A stretch of DNA of 64,000 nucleotides from the NCBI GenBank assembly GCA_011250595.1, contig JAANMP010000016.1, positions 32,939 to 96,938 of the forward strand, written 5' to 3'. The DNA comes from Bacillus sp. MM2020_1 (GTDB lineage Bacteria; Bacillota; Bacilli; Bacillales; Cytobacillaceae). Under the pieces are notes generated by a model, which worked only from the letters and a program-made list of their open reading frames with translations, did not search any database and was not told the DNA's origin. The translations under genes were made by a program, and so were the position numbers. Positions 15,220-22,985 of this stretch are shown piece after piece (positions within the stretch are counted from its first letter, which is position 1; each line of letters opens with the position of its first letter).

Positions 15220-16688
15220 ACATTTCTCTTCTTGTAATCTTTGCGTTCCTTCTTTTTGCGCTTTATTTAGGAATCCATGCCCGAAAAGGAAAAGAAATGA
15301 ACTTGGAACAGTGGGCTGTAGGCGGCCGTGGGTTTGGTACGATTTTTGTGTTTTTACTAATGGCTGGAGAAAACTTTACGACTTATACGTTCCTAGGAGG
15401 GAGCGGTGGAGCTTATGGACTTGGCGGGCCGATGATTTATGTGTTTAGTTCGCTTTGTTACATCGTTATGTATTGGGTAATGCCTCCTGTTTGGAAATAC
15501 GCAAAAAAGAATAATATTTTAACCCAATCCGATTTCTTTGCGAGCAAGTACAAAAGTACGAACCTTGGGGTTCTTACGTCAGTGGTTGGGATTATCTCCA
15601 TGATTCCATATCTGGTTTTGCAATTTAAAGGGCTGGGCATTATCGTATCCGAGGCATCCTATGGTTCGATATCACCGGCCGTTGCCATATGGATAGGTGC
15701 CGTTTCCGTTTCCATTTATGTTACGATTTCGGGGATTCATGGTTCCGCATGGACTGCAGTTATCAAAGACCTGATGATGTTGGTCGTGATCTTAATCATG
15801 GCCACGTATATACCGTACCACTACTATGGTGGGTTTAAACCAATGTTCCAACAAATTGATGCAGCAAAACCAAATTTCCTACTCCTGCCTAAATCCGGAT
15901 ATGGAATGTCTTGGTATATTTCTACAAGTATTCTTTTTGCACTTGGTGCGTTTACTTGGCCGCACATGTTCGCGGCAAGTTTATCTTCAAAAAATGCGCA
16001 TATATTACGTCGGAATGCAGCCATTACTCCGATTTATCAAATTGTATTAATCTTGGTGTTAGTTATTGGATTTGCAGCAGTACTTGAAGTACCTGGATTA
16101 AAAAGCCCGGACTTAGCTTTATTTGAATTAGCAAAAAAGACTTTTGATCCATGGTTTGTCGGGGTTATTGGCGCCACAGGATTGTTAACAGCACTTGTAC
16201 CAAGTTCTATGCTGCTGATGACTGCGTCAACATTGGTAGCAAAAAACGTATTCAAAGTTTTGAAACCGAATACAACAGATAAACAAATTTCACGTATTGC
16301 CCGGACAATGGTACCCATTCTTTCGTTGATTACCCTTTTCTTTACCTTTAAGGGTGGAAACATGATTATCATGCTATTGATCATGGCATACGGATTTGTG
16401 GCCCAGTTGACCCCTGCACTTGTCTTTAGCTTATTCAAAAAGAACCCCATTACCTTACAGGGTGCTACTGCGGGGATTATCGCGGGTGTTGTAACCGTTG
16501 CCTATATAACACTAACCAATTCAACGATTGCGACATTATTCCCTCATTTTCCACAAGCAATCAAGGATCTTGACACCGGAATTCTTGCTTTAGGGATCAA
16601 CCTGATTGTTACGTTTGCTGTTACCGCTGTTACGAGGGTAAAAAGTGTTGCAGAAAATCAGATCGATCAGATGGAAATTCATCCGTAA
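15216..16688 (+). CDS. Sodium:solute symporter family protein (YhjB-like)
   Basis: This is a 490-residue integral membrane transporter with about thirteen hydrophobic segments. SSS-family features include the N-terminal segment with GGRGFGTIFVFLLMAGENF, the SGIHGSAWTAVIKDLMM helix and a LTALVPSSMLLMTASTL helix. It is the partner of the DUF3311 protein upstream. The location between hutH and a broken hutH suggests a substrate such as histidine, urocanate or another organic or amino acid, but the family is diverse and nothing in the sequence fixes the solute. The gene ends 128 bp before the broken hutH copy. Confidence 0.92.
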   Translation: MNISLLVIFAFLLFALYLGIHARKGKEMNLEQWAVGGRGFGTIFVFLLMAGENFTTYTFLGGSGGAYGLGGPMIYVFSSLCYIVMYWVMPPVWKYAKKNNILTQSDFFASKYKSTNLGVLTSVVGIISMIPYLVLQFKGLGIIVSEASYGSISPAVAIWIGAVSVSIYVTISGIHGSAWTAVIKDLMMLVVILIMATYIPYHYYGGFKPMFQQIDAAKPNFLLLPKSGYGMSWYISTSILFALGAFTWPHMFAASLSSKNAHILRRNAAITPIYQIVLILVLVIGFAAVLEVPGLKSPDLALFELAKKTFDPWFVGVIGATGLLTALVPSSMLLMTASTLVAKNVFKVLKPNTTDKQISRIARTMVPILSLITLFFTFKGGNMIIMLLIMAYGFVAQLTPALVFSLFKKNPITLQGATAGIIAGVVTVAYITLTNSTIATLFPHFPQAIKDLDTGILALGINLIVTFAVTAVTRVKSVAENQIDQMEIHP

Positions 16689-16816
16689 CGATTGAATGAT
16701 TTACTAAATTTATTTATTGAAAATAAATAGATTTGTAGGAATTTATCAAGTAATTGATTTAGAATGTTTTGTAAAGTCGGAACATTAGGACGAAGCATCA
16801 TTAGGAGTTGGAAAAG

Positions 16817-17396
16817 ATGAGCAGCAAAGAACTAGTAGATTTGAAATTGGTCGAATTAGACGGGTTGATATTAGAGCGTTTTAAGTGCAAAGCATAGCCG
16901 ATGGGGATGCGAGAGTAGCGATTCCAGAAGAAAACTGGCAGCGGGTTCGCGTAAGCCGTGAGCGGGTTGAACCCGCAATTAAGCGGACTGTCACCATTCT
17001 TAGCCGAAGACCTAGGGTTAGAATGCGGCTTGATGGTTGCTCGATATGCTGCTGCTTCCCTCGTTTCTGAGAACAAGGTCCTTGCTTGCCCATCCAGCCA
17101 GTGTTGATTCTATTCCTATATCTGCTAATCAGGAAGACCATGTCAGCATGGCTACGATTGCCTCACGTCAAGCTCGGGAGATCATTCACAACTCTGCCCG
17201 AGTAATTGCCATTGAGATGATCTGTGCCTCGCAAGCGATTTACTTGGAAAAAGCAGAAAAGGAATTAGCACCAGCGACAAGGGCATACCTAGAGGAAATC
17301 CGTGAAATTTGTCCGCCGCTTGAAGGAGATAGAGCAATCTCAGATGAAATGGAGGAACTTGCACAATATATTTTGCGTGAAAATGTATTAAGTTAG
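16817..17396 (+). pseudogene. Second hutH copy, broken by a large deletion and two frameshifts
   Basis: ATG 16817 has a good SD (TTAGGAG) and starts MSSKELVDLKLVELDG, parallel to HutH. A missing base near 16885 (TTTAAGTGCAAAG, expected one more G) shifts the frame. At about 16970 the homology jumps from HutH residue 53 to residue 367, a deletion of about 940 bp that removes the MIO triad. A four-base duplication, TTGCTTGC at 17082-17089, shifts the frame again. The remaining 3' part encodes the HutH C-terminus to TAG at 17394-17396. A stretch of about 70 bases (17158-17227) is identical to hutH although flanking DNA differs at many positions. It cannot make an active enzyme. Confidence 0.93.
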
Positions 17397-17584
17397 ACAA
17401 ATTGCGGAGACTTGCCCTATTGCCTCAGAATAAGCTTTAGGGGCACCGCCATTTAAAAATACGAATAATTCTAGGGATTTGTTTTATGGACTCATTCCAA
17501 CAAAAATGGACGGCACCTTCCAACTTATATCCTGTTATTAAAATTGTTCTTTCTACAATTCTACTAGAAACGAGGGGGTTAATT

Positions 17585-18394
17585 ATGAAAGCGCTTAAAT
17601 TATTATCTATCGTTATGATTTTTTCTTTGATGGTTATTCTATCCGCATGTGGGACAAGTAAGACGAATGGCAGTGAAAATAATAGTGAAAAGAAGACTCT
17701 GAAAGTTGTATCTAATGCAGAATATGCTCCGTTTGAGTATCTGGATAAGGGGAAGATAAAGGGGTTCGATATTGACTTGATGGAGGCGATTGCAAAGGAA
17801 GCAGGGTATAAGATTAAGATTGAGCACGTTGGCTGGGATCCTTTATTTGTCGAAATCAAAGGGAAAACAGCAGACCTAGGGATTTCTGCCATTACTATTA
17901 ATGAAGAACGTCAACAAACATATGATTTTTCAACTCCGTACTTTGTTTCTACCAATGAAATTCTCGTGCCAAAAGGCAGTAATATTAAAAATGCTATGGA
18001 TTTGAAGGATAAAGTAGTTGGCGTTCAAAACGGGACTACTGGTCAAGAAGTGGTTGAAGCAATTCTTGGGAAAAACAGCTCTAATCTTAAAAAATTTGAT
18101 AGTACCAATTTAGCAATTATGGAGATGAAAGGCGGCGGAGCAAGTGCGGTTGTCGCTGATAACACCGTAGTGGAGGAATATGTGAAAAACAATCCGCAAG
18201 AGAATATGGTTCTAATAAAAGACGAAGTAAACTTTGAAAAGGAATTTTATGGTCTTATGTTCCCAAAGGGGAGCAAGCTAAAAGCAGACTTTGATAAAGC
18301 AATCACAAAGGTGATTGAGAATGGAACATATGCCAAAATTTATAAACAGTGGTTCAAGGTAGATCCTGATTTAAACCTTTTAACTGAAAAGTAA
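17585..18394 (+). CDS. Polar amino-acid ABC transporter substrate-binding lipoprotein (family 3)
   Basis: This is a solute-binding lipoprotein of 269 residues. The signal peptide ends in VILSAC with the lipidated cysteine at residue 22. The mature protein shows the SBP_bac_3 pattern: VVSNAEYAPFEYLDKGKIKGFDIDL, GWDPLFVEIKGKTADLGISAI, ERQQTYDFSTPYF, and a C-terminal NGTYAKIYKQWF. I chose ATG 17585 because GAGGGGG precedes it and it begins the signal peptide; an in-frame upstream ATG at 17486 has neither. It is followed by a hairpin, then by permease and ATPase genes. The ligand is unknown, most likely a polar or basic amino acid. Confidence 0.93.
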   Translation: MKALKLLSIVMIFSLMVILSACGTSKTNGSENNSEKKTLKVVSNAEYAPFEYLDKGKIKGFDIDLMEAIAKEAGYKIKIEHVGWDPLFVEIKGKTADLGISAITINEERQQTYDFSTPYFVSTNEILVPKGSNIKNAMDLKDKVVGVQNGTTGQEVVEAILGKNSSNLKKFDSTNLAIMEMKGGGASAVVADNTVVEEYVKNNPQENMVLIKDEVNFEKEFYGLMFPKGSKLKADFDKAITKVIENGTYAKIYKQWFKVDPDLNLLTEK

Positions 18395-18409
18395 TAGTCT
18401 GATCAAATT

Positions 18410-18450
18410 AAAATTGCGTAACTCTTGAAAAATAGCAGTTACGCAATTTT
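18410..18450 (+). terminator. Hairpin between binding-protein and permease genes
   Basis: A perfect 14-bp stem (AAAATTGCGTAACT with its complement) around a 13-base loop ends in TTTT. It probably acts as a partial terminator or mRNA stabiliser that raises binding-protein level relative to the membrane subunits. Confidence 0.75.
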
Positions 18451-18585
18451 CAATTCAACACAATACTTTTATTCTAATAGAGGGTTAAAGTGTTGTTGCT
18501 CAGCTGTAAAGGTTATTCATTAAATACGGAAACGGTAATTTTTCAAAGCAACTAAAGTGGATGTTTGGATGAGGAGGATTGATTC

Positions 18586-19242
18586 ATGGATTTTCGTTGG
18601 GATCTTTTAGCTGAATATGGCCCATTTTTCGTTAAAGGAACGTTACTGACGATTGGGCTTTCACTTGCTGGTATTTTATTAGGAACCATTCTTGGGTTGT
18701 TTATAGGATTAGGGAAAATGTTGAAAAAAAAGGTTTATGCCTTACCTTTTAGCTGGTATATCACATTTTTCCGCGGTACACCATTTATGGTCCAAATATT
18801 GTTAATACATTTTGCTGTTGTGCCACTGTTTCTAGGGGAAACAAATGCGATAACAGCAGCGATTTTAACTCTTTCCTTAAATGCGGCAGCCTATATAGCT
18901 GAAATATTACGTGCAGGGATTCAATCGATTGATAAGGGGCAGATGGAGGCTGCACGTTCACTCGGCATGAATCATGCACAAGCTATGCGGTATATCATTC
19001 TGCCACAAGCCTTCAAAAGAATGATCCCGCCTTTGGGAAATGAATTTATTGTTCTAATTAAGGAATCCTCCCTTGCAGCTCTTATTGCAGCACCAGAGCT
19101 AATGTATTGGGGCCGTGCGATGCAAGGACAGTACTACCGTGTGTGGGAGCCGTATCTTACCACAGCTCTCATATATCTAGTGTTAACGCTTTCCCTAAGC
19201 TACTTGTTATCCCGTCTTGAAAGGAGGTTGGCAACCGAATGA
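18586..19242 (+). CDS. Polar amino-acid ABC transporter permease
   Basis: This is a 218-residue membrane subunit of the His/Glu/Gln/Arg type with about five hydrophobic segments. It carries [14 protein letters not shown] after the second segment and the ATPase-contact loop [26 protein letters not shown] (given as EAARSLGM and ILPQAFKRM). The SD GAGGAGG precedes ATG 18586. The stop overlaps the ATPase start (ATGA). As the only permease gene here it probably acts as a homodimer. Confidence 0.94.
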   Translation: MDFRWDLLAEYGPFFVKGTLLTIGLSLAGILLGTILGLFIGLGKMLKKKVYALPFSWYITFFRGTPFMVQILLIHFAVVPLFLGETNAITAAILTLSLNAAAYIAEILRAGIQSIDKGQMEAARSLGMNHAQAMRYIILPQAFKRMIPPLGNEFIVLIKESSLAALIAAPELMYWGRAMQGQYYRVWEPYLTTALIYLVLTLSLSYLLSRLERRLATE

Positions 19243-19961
19243 TTCAGGTAAAGAATTTAAAAAAATCCTTTGGCAAAAACGAGGTCCTCAAGGACATCAA
19301 CGTGACGGTCAAGAATCAAGAGGTAGTCGTAGTTATCGGGCCATCAGGTTCCGGAAAATCAACCTTCCTTCGCTGCATAAATATGCTGGAAACCATCACG
19401 GGTGGTCATGTCTTGATTGAAGGGATCGATTTGACTGATAAAAATACAGACATCAATAAAGTAAGAACAGAAGTGGGCATGGTGTTTCAGCAATTCAATC
19501 TTTTTCCGCATAAAAAAGTCATTGAAAATATTATGCTTGCACCCATGAAAGTAAGAAATACTCCCAAAGAAAAAGCAAGAGCAAAGGGTCTGGAGCTTTT
19601 ACGAAAAGTGGGCTTAGAGGAAAAGGCTGATGCCTATCCCGACTCTTTATCCGGGGGGCAAAAGCAGCGTGTTGCGATTGCAAGGGCGCTAGCCATGGAG
19701 CCGAAAATCATGCTTTTTGATGAACCAACCTCAGCACTTGACCCAGAAATGGTCGGTGAGGTATTGGAGGTTATGAAGGACTTGGCTAAAGAGGGCATGA
19801 CGATGGTGGTCGTCACACATGAAATGGGCTTTGCCAAAGAAGTGGGCGATCGTGTGATTTTTATGGATGGCGGTTTGATTGTCGAAGAAAATGTTCCGGT
19901 CGAATTATTTGATCACCCAAAAGAAGAGCGAACGAAGGCGTTTTTAAGTAAAGTTTTATAA
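19239..19961 (+). CDS. Polar amino-acid ABC transporter ATP-binding protein
   Basis: This is a complete GlnQ/ArtP-type ATPase of 240 residues. Motifs are Walker [11 protein letters not shown]-loop [13 protein letters not shown], signature LSGGQKQR, Walker [15 protein letters not shown] and the switch VTHEMGF. It is coupled to the permease by a four-base overlap and completes the SBP-permease-ATPase set. Its second half is nearly identical to the partial gene at the left edge of the window, making a direct repeat about 19.6 kb apart. Confidence 0.95.
   Translation: MIQVKNLKKSFGKNEVLKDINVTVKNQEVVVVIGPSGSGKSTFLRCINMLETITGGHVLIEGIDLTDKNTDINKVRTEVGMVFQQFNLFPHKKVIENIMLAPMKVRNTPKEKARAKGLELLRKVGLEEKADAYPDSLSGGQKQRVAIARALAMEPKIMLFDEPTSALDPEMVGEVLEVMKDLAKEGMTMVVVTHEMGFAKEVGDRVIFMDGGLIVEENVPVELFDHPKEERTKAFLSKVL
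19622..19920 (+). repeat. Direct repeat copy, matches 1-299
   Basis: The first 133 bases are identical to 1-133; the next 150 or so differ only at scattered positions, mostly third codon bases, and similarity falls toward the end of the gene. The left copy is cut by the window edge, so the full repeat is probably longer. Confidence 0.95.
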
Positions 19962-19963
19962 CC

Positions 19964-19991
19964 AAAAGGAGGTGCAAGTGCCTCCTTTTTC
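19964..19991 (+). terminator. Terminator of the amino-acid ABC operon
   Basis: AAAAGGAGG pairs with CCTCCTTTTT around an eight-base loop, just after the ATPase stop. The convergent zinc-ribbon gene ends within it. Confidence 0.8.
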
Positions 19992-20264
19992 CTACTTCCC
20001 TATTTTCCACCTTTCTAGTTTTGGTATATTCCTTGTAAACACCCCCGCGATAAACTTCGGCATCCCAAATTCAACAATCTTTTGTTTTACTCTTTCTTCC
20101 ATTTCGTCAACTGTAATATTAGGTAAAGTGAATTCTCCGTTCATATAGCAGTGGCTGCAATACTTGGTGCTCTTTGTTCCGTTCTTTTCCGTTCCGCCCC
20201 CAAGTTCATCTTTTGCTAACGGCATTCCACAGCTTTGACAGTTTTTATATGTAGTCATCTTCAA
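19992..20264 (-). CDS. Zinc-ribbon domain protein
   Basis: This is a 90-residue protein with CQSCGMP near the N-terminus and YCSHCYMNGEF about 25 residues later, a four-cysteine zinc ribbon of the putative zinc ribbon type (Zn_ribbon_2-like). The C-terminal part is a charged helix ending in ERWKIGK. The start is ATG 20264 or ATG 20258. The 20264 start has GGAGTG upstream on the minus strand. The function is unknown; such proteins occur alone in many Firmicutes. It is co-directional with the gene at 20278-20856 and only 13 bp from it, so the two may be co-transcribed. Confidence 0.8.
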   Translation of the reverse strand: MKMTTYKNCQSCGMPLAKDELGGGTEKNGTKSTKYCSHCYMNGEFTLPNITVDEMEERVKQKIVEFGMPKFIAGVFTRNIPKLERWKIGK

Positions 20265-20277
20265 AACACTCCAATCT

Positions 20278-20856
20278 TTATTCTAAGTCAAACACTTCTA
20301 CGATTCGGTCTGCTTTTATCCGGTTCTGGCAGAGCTTAAACATTTGTGATAAAAACACCTCCACATCAAGTGATGAAGAAGGCAGTTGGATTTGAACGGT
20401 TGTTGAACCGAACATTTGCTTAAAATAGGCTTTTCTTTGGTCATTTTTCCCATCACGTTTAAATGGCTTGTATGCCCAGATAATATGTGGAACTCCGTCA
20501 ATTTCCTGAATTTGTCGTATCTCTGCACAGGTCGTGGACCGATCATGCGCATAAATGACTAAATAATAGTTGTCATTACGATGCCAATCAATGAATACAA
20601 AGTAATAGCCCGTATCGTTATCTGGCCGGGTTACCTCATAGGCTGCTAATGTGGGTTTCCCGTTTGTCCATTGATGGAACTTCGGCAAGCTGCCATTAAT
20701 AATTTCAAGTTTTTTAATCCCATAGAGGGATGGCTTAGAGGACTCGATACAGTTTGCTAAAAAAATAGCTTGTTCTTTTTCCAACTTTGATTTCCCCTTT
20801 ATGTCTTTGAACCAATTATACTTTGAAAGTTGATTGAAAAGAAAAGAATGTCCCAA
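20278..20856 (-). CDS. Uncharacterised protein, 192 residues
   Basis: I do not recognise this protein. It is soluble-looking, with no signal peptide or membrane segment. The central part has a beta-rich aromatic pattern (GYYFVFIDWHRNDNYYLVIYAHD) best described as alternating hydrophobic strands, and the C-terminus is helical. The frame opens with TTG at 20856, with no strong SD, so the true start may be slightly further in. It lies 13 bp upstream of the zinc-ribbon gene and diverges from the acyl-CoA dehydrogenase gene. Confidence 0.7.
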   Translation of the reverse strand: MGHSFLFNQLSKYNWFKDIKGKSKLEKEQAIFLANCIESSKPSLYGIKKLEIINGSLPKFHQWTNGKPTLAAYEVTRPDNDTGYYFVFIDWHRNDNYYLVIYAHDRSTTCAEIRQIQEIDGVPHIIWAYKPFKRDGKNDQRKAYFKQMFGSTTVQIQLPSSSLDVEVFLSQMFKLCQNRIKADRIVEVFDLE

Positions 20857-20894
20857 TTTACCGTAAACTTATTTTTAACTGCCATGGAAAGTGT

Positions 20895-20900
20895 TATAAT
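20895..20900 (+). promoter_or_regulatory. Candidate -10 box (TATAAT) upstream of the acyl-CoA dehydrogenase gene
   Basis: A perfect TATAAT lies 44 bases before ATG 20944. The matching -35 region is only TTTTTA-like, so this is a weak promoter call. Confidence 0.4.
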
Positions 20901-20943
20901 ATATTTATTGATTATTCAGAAAATTAATTAAAGGGAGGTTCTC

Positions 20944-22626
20944 ATGATGAATTTTTACAAAGAGGATTTGCAGTTTCAATCCTTGCTAAAAGAGTTACTC
21001 AGTCCAGCTTTTTTCGAGTTTGCTGACAAGGAGCTGACAGTCTTTGGTGAGAAATGCGCCACTGTCATTGATGCTCGGGCTAGGTTTACGGACCGGGAAG
21101 GACAGCCGCGCTTAAACAAATACGATGCTTATGGTGAAGATATTTCTGAAGTATGTGTGAACGAAGGCTATAGGAGAACGGTTGAGGAAACTTACAATAC
21201 GGGAATTGTCGGTTATATTCATAAAGAAATTCCAGTACTCGGGGAAAAGGGAAATTACATTTACTCATATGCGCAAGGCTATCTGCTTTCACAAACAGAA
21301 CCTGGTTTCTATTGCCCTGTAACTTTGTCTATGGCAACGGCTTATTTACTTACCCAATATGCTTCTGACGAATTGAAGGAGCGGTTTTTGCCACATGTTC
21401 TTTCAACAGGTGAAGTTCCTCTCTACGAGGGGGCGACATTTTTAACAGAGCGCCAAGGCGGCTCCGATGTCGGTGCCAATGAGACAAAGGCTGTGGAAGA
21501 AGGCGACCATTTCAAACTTTATGGTGAAAAATATTTCGCCTCCAACGCTGGTATGTGCGGGGTGGCAATGGTTTTAGCACGGAAAGAAGGGGCACCGTCC
21601 GGGACGAAGGGGCTGACTTTATTTGCCGTACCATGGCGGAACCAGGATGGCTCGTTAAATGGAATTCGGATTCGCCGCTTAAAGGATAAGCTCGGTGTCA
21701 GGGCCGTCCCTTCTGCGGAGGTAGAATTTGATGGTGCAGATGCTTTTGTAGTTGGCGATCCTGCGAAGGGATTTTACTATATGATGGAAGCTCTTAATCT
21801 ATCAAGAGTCTGCAATGCCGTTGCCTCCTTAGGAATTATGAGAAGGGCCCATCATGAAGCGAAAGAGTATGCCTTTAGAAGGGATGCGTTTGGAAGTAAG
21901 CTCGCTGACTATCCAATGGTCAAGGACACTCTGACCCGTCTGGCCGTAAAATTGGAAATTGAAACCCGCACCGTTTTTACCTATCTTCCATTGTTTGAAC
22001 GGGTCATGAACAATCAGGCAAATCAGAAAGAGACCATTCTTAATCGTCTCTATATCGCCCTTTTGAAAAAAGAAACAGCTGAACAAGCAATTCATTTTTC
22101 GCATGAAGCGATTGAGATGCACGGTGGGAATGGTTATATCGAAGACTTCGTTACTCCGAGACTATTACGGGACGCCCAGGTCCTGACTGTCTGGGAAGGA
22201 ACCGCCAATATTCTTGGGTTAGAGGTTCTAAGGTTAATCGAGAAGTATAAAGCTGAGGAACTGTTTTTAGAAGAGATGACTCAACGCTTACGGGGAGTTG
22301 CTCATTTGCCTTCTGAGTGGACTAATTTGGTAGAAAATAAATTAATTCAATTACAAAACTTATCGAAATCATTACGTACGGCATCGACCGACCATAAAAC
22401 CTTTCACTCGAAAAAGGCAGCCGACCTTATGGTGGAAATTTTTGAGAGTATTGTCGCACTGGAACAGGCAGCAAGCGGTGACCGTCGTGCCATCAAGGTA
22501 ATGGAGGTATTTTTAGAGGAAACCTGGAAGTCTGCTTACTTATTTAATGAAGAAATGAGAACAGTCAATTATTTTGATGAAATTGTTTTGAATGCAAAGA
22601 GTGAGAAACCAGTGACTGCAAGATAA
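20944..22626 (+). CDS. Acyl-CoA dehydrogenase family protein, AidB-like
   Basis: This is an FAD flavoprotein of 560 residues, longer than ordinary acyl-CoA dehydrogenases (about 380). The extra length lies in the C-terminal region and in an N-terminal extension, as in the AidB subgroup. Motifs are LTERQGGSDVGANET, KYFASNAGMCGVA, LSRVCNAVASLGIMRRA, EMHGGNGYIEDF and LTVWEGTANILGLEVLR, where WEGT carries the catalytic-type Glu and matches the IWEGSGN form of AidB. The SD AGGGAGG precedes ATG 20944; ATG 20947 follows it. It stands alone in its transcription unit. The substrate is not predictable; AidB itself binds DNA and has weak dehydrogenase activity. Confidence 0.9.
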   Translation: MMNFYKEDLQFQSLLKELLSPAFFEFADKELTVFGEKCATVIDARARFTDREGQPRLNKYDAYGEDISEVCVNEGYRRTVEETYNTGIVGYIHKEIPVLGEKGNYIYSYAQGYLLSQTEPGFYCPVTLSMATAYLLTQYASDELKERFLPHVLSTGEVPLYEGATFLTERQGGSDVGANETKAVEEGDHFKLYGEKYFASNAGMCGVAMVLARKEGAPSGTKGLTLFAVPWRNQDGSLNGIRIRRLKDKLGVRAVPSAEVEFDGADAFVVGDPAKGFYYMMEALNLSRVCNAVASLGIMRRAHHEAKEYAFRRDAFGSKLADYPMVKDTLTRLAVKLEIETRTVFTYLPLFERVMNNQANQKETILNRLYIALLKKETAEQAIHFSHEAIEMHGGNGYIEDFVTPRLLRDAQVLTVWEGTANILGLEVLRLIEKYKAEELFLEEMTQRLRGVAHLPSEWTNLVENKLIQLQNLSKSLRTASTDHKTFHSKKAADLMVEIFESIVALEQAASGDRRAIKVMEVFLEETWKSAYLFNEEMRTVNYFDEIVLNAKSEKPVTAR

Positions 22627-22641
22627 ATGAACGCTAGTTAG

Positions 22642-22668
22642 GCTTGCCAGTAAGATGGCAGGCTTATT
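22642..22668 (+). terminator. Terminator after the AidB-like gene
   Basis: GCTTGCCA pairs with TGGCAGGC (one G-U) and is followed by TTATTTT. Confidence 0.6.
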
Positions 22669-22689
22669 TTCTGCTTATACATGATGGGG

Positions 22690-22836
22690 TTTCCAATTAA
22701 TATCCAGTAATTGTCGTGAGTTTTGGAAAATATGTAATAAGTTCCGAAAAAGATGTAATAAGAGTCCGAGAATATGTTGTAAGTCACCAAAAATATGTAA
22801 TAAGTCCTGAAACATATGTAATATGTCTCCAAAATG
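22690..22836 (+). repeat. Degenerate tandem array, 21-bp period, six units (copy A)
   Basis: After the leader TTTCCAATTAATATCCAG come units starting at 22711, 22732, 22753, 22774, 22795 and 22816, exactly 21 bp apart. The consensus start is ATGTAATAAG, with variable 3' halves rich in CCGAAAA. The same leader and unit occur at 55294-55410. It does not overlap a convincing gene. The periodic frame on the minus strand (repeating YYIF) is a by-product of the 21-bp unit. Confidence 0.85.
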
Positions 22837-22985
22837 AAATACTATTGTCATCTTTTTTAAAAATTGCTCTGTTAGAATCGTATAATTGGGACTAATAATC
22901 AGATAATCGGTCGAATAGTATATAGAATAATTAGGCCTCTTTTCCATAAGAATGACAGAGAGTGGTTGTAATTGGAGGGAAAGAT

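Noticed and set aside
16037..16450. 137-codon minus-strand frame inside the SSS symporter gene
   Set aside because: Shadow frame of a membrane protein gene; no start signal, and the forward frame has clear family motifs.
22638..22832. 64-codon minus-strand frame with repeating YYIF-like units
   Set aside because: The regularity follows directly from a 21-bp DNA repeat (a multiple of three); no ribosome site, and all reading frames show similar periodicity.
22690..22836. CRISPR array
   Set aside because: Units are 21 bp, contiguous and degenerate with no unique spacers, and no cas genes are in the window.
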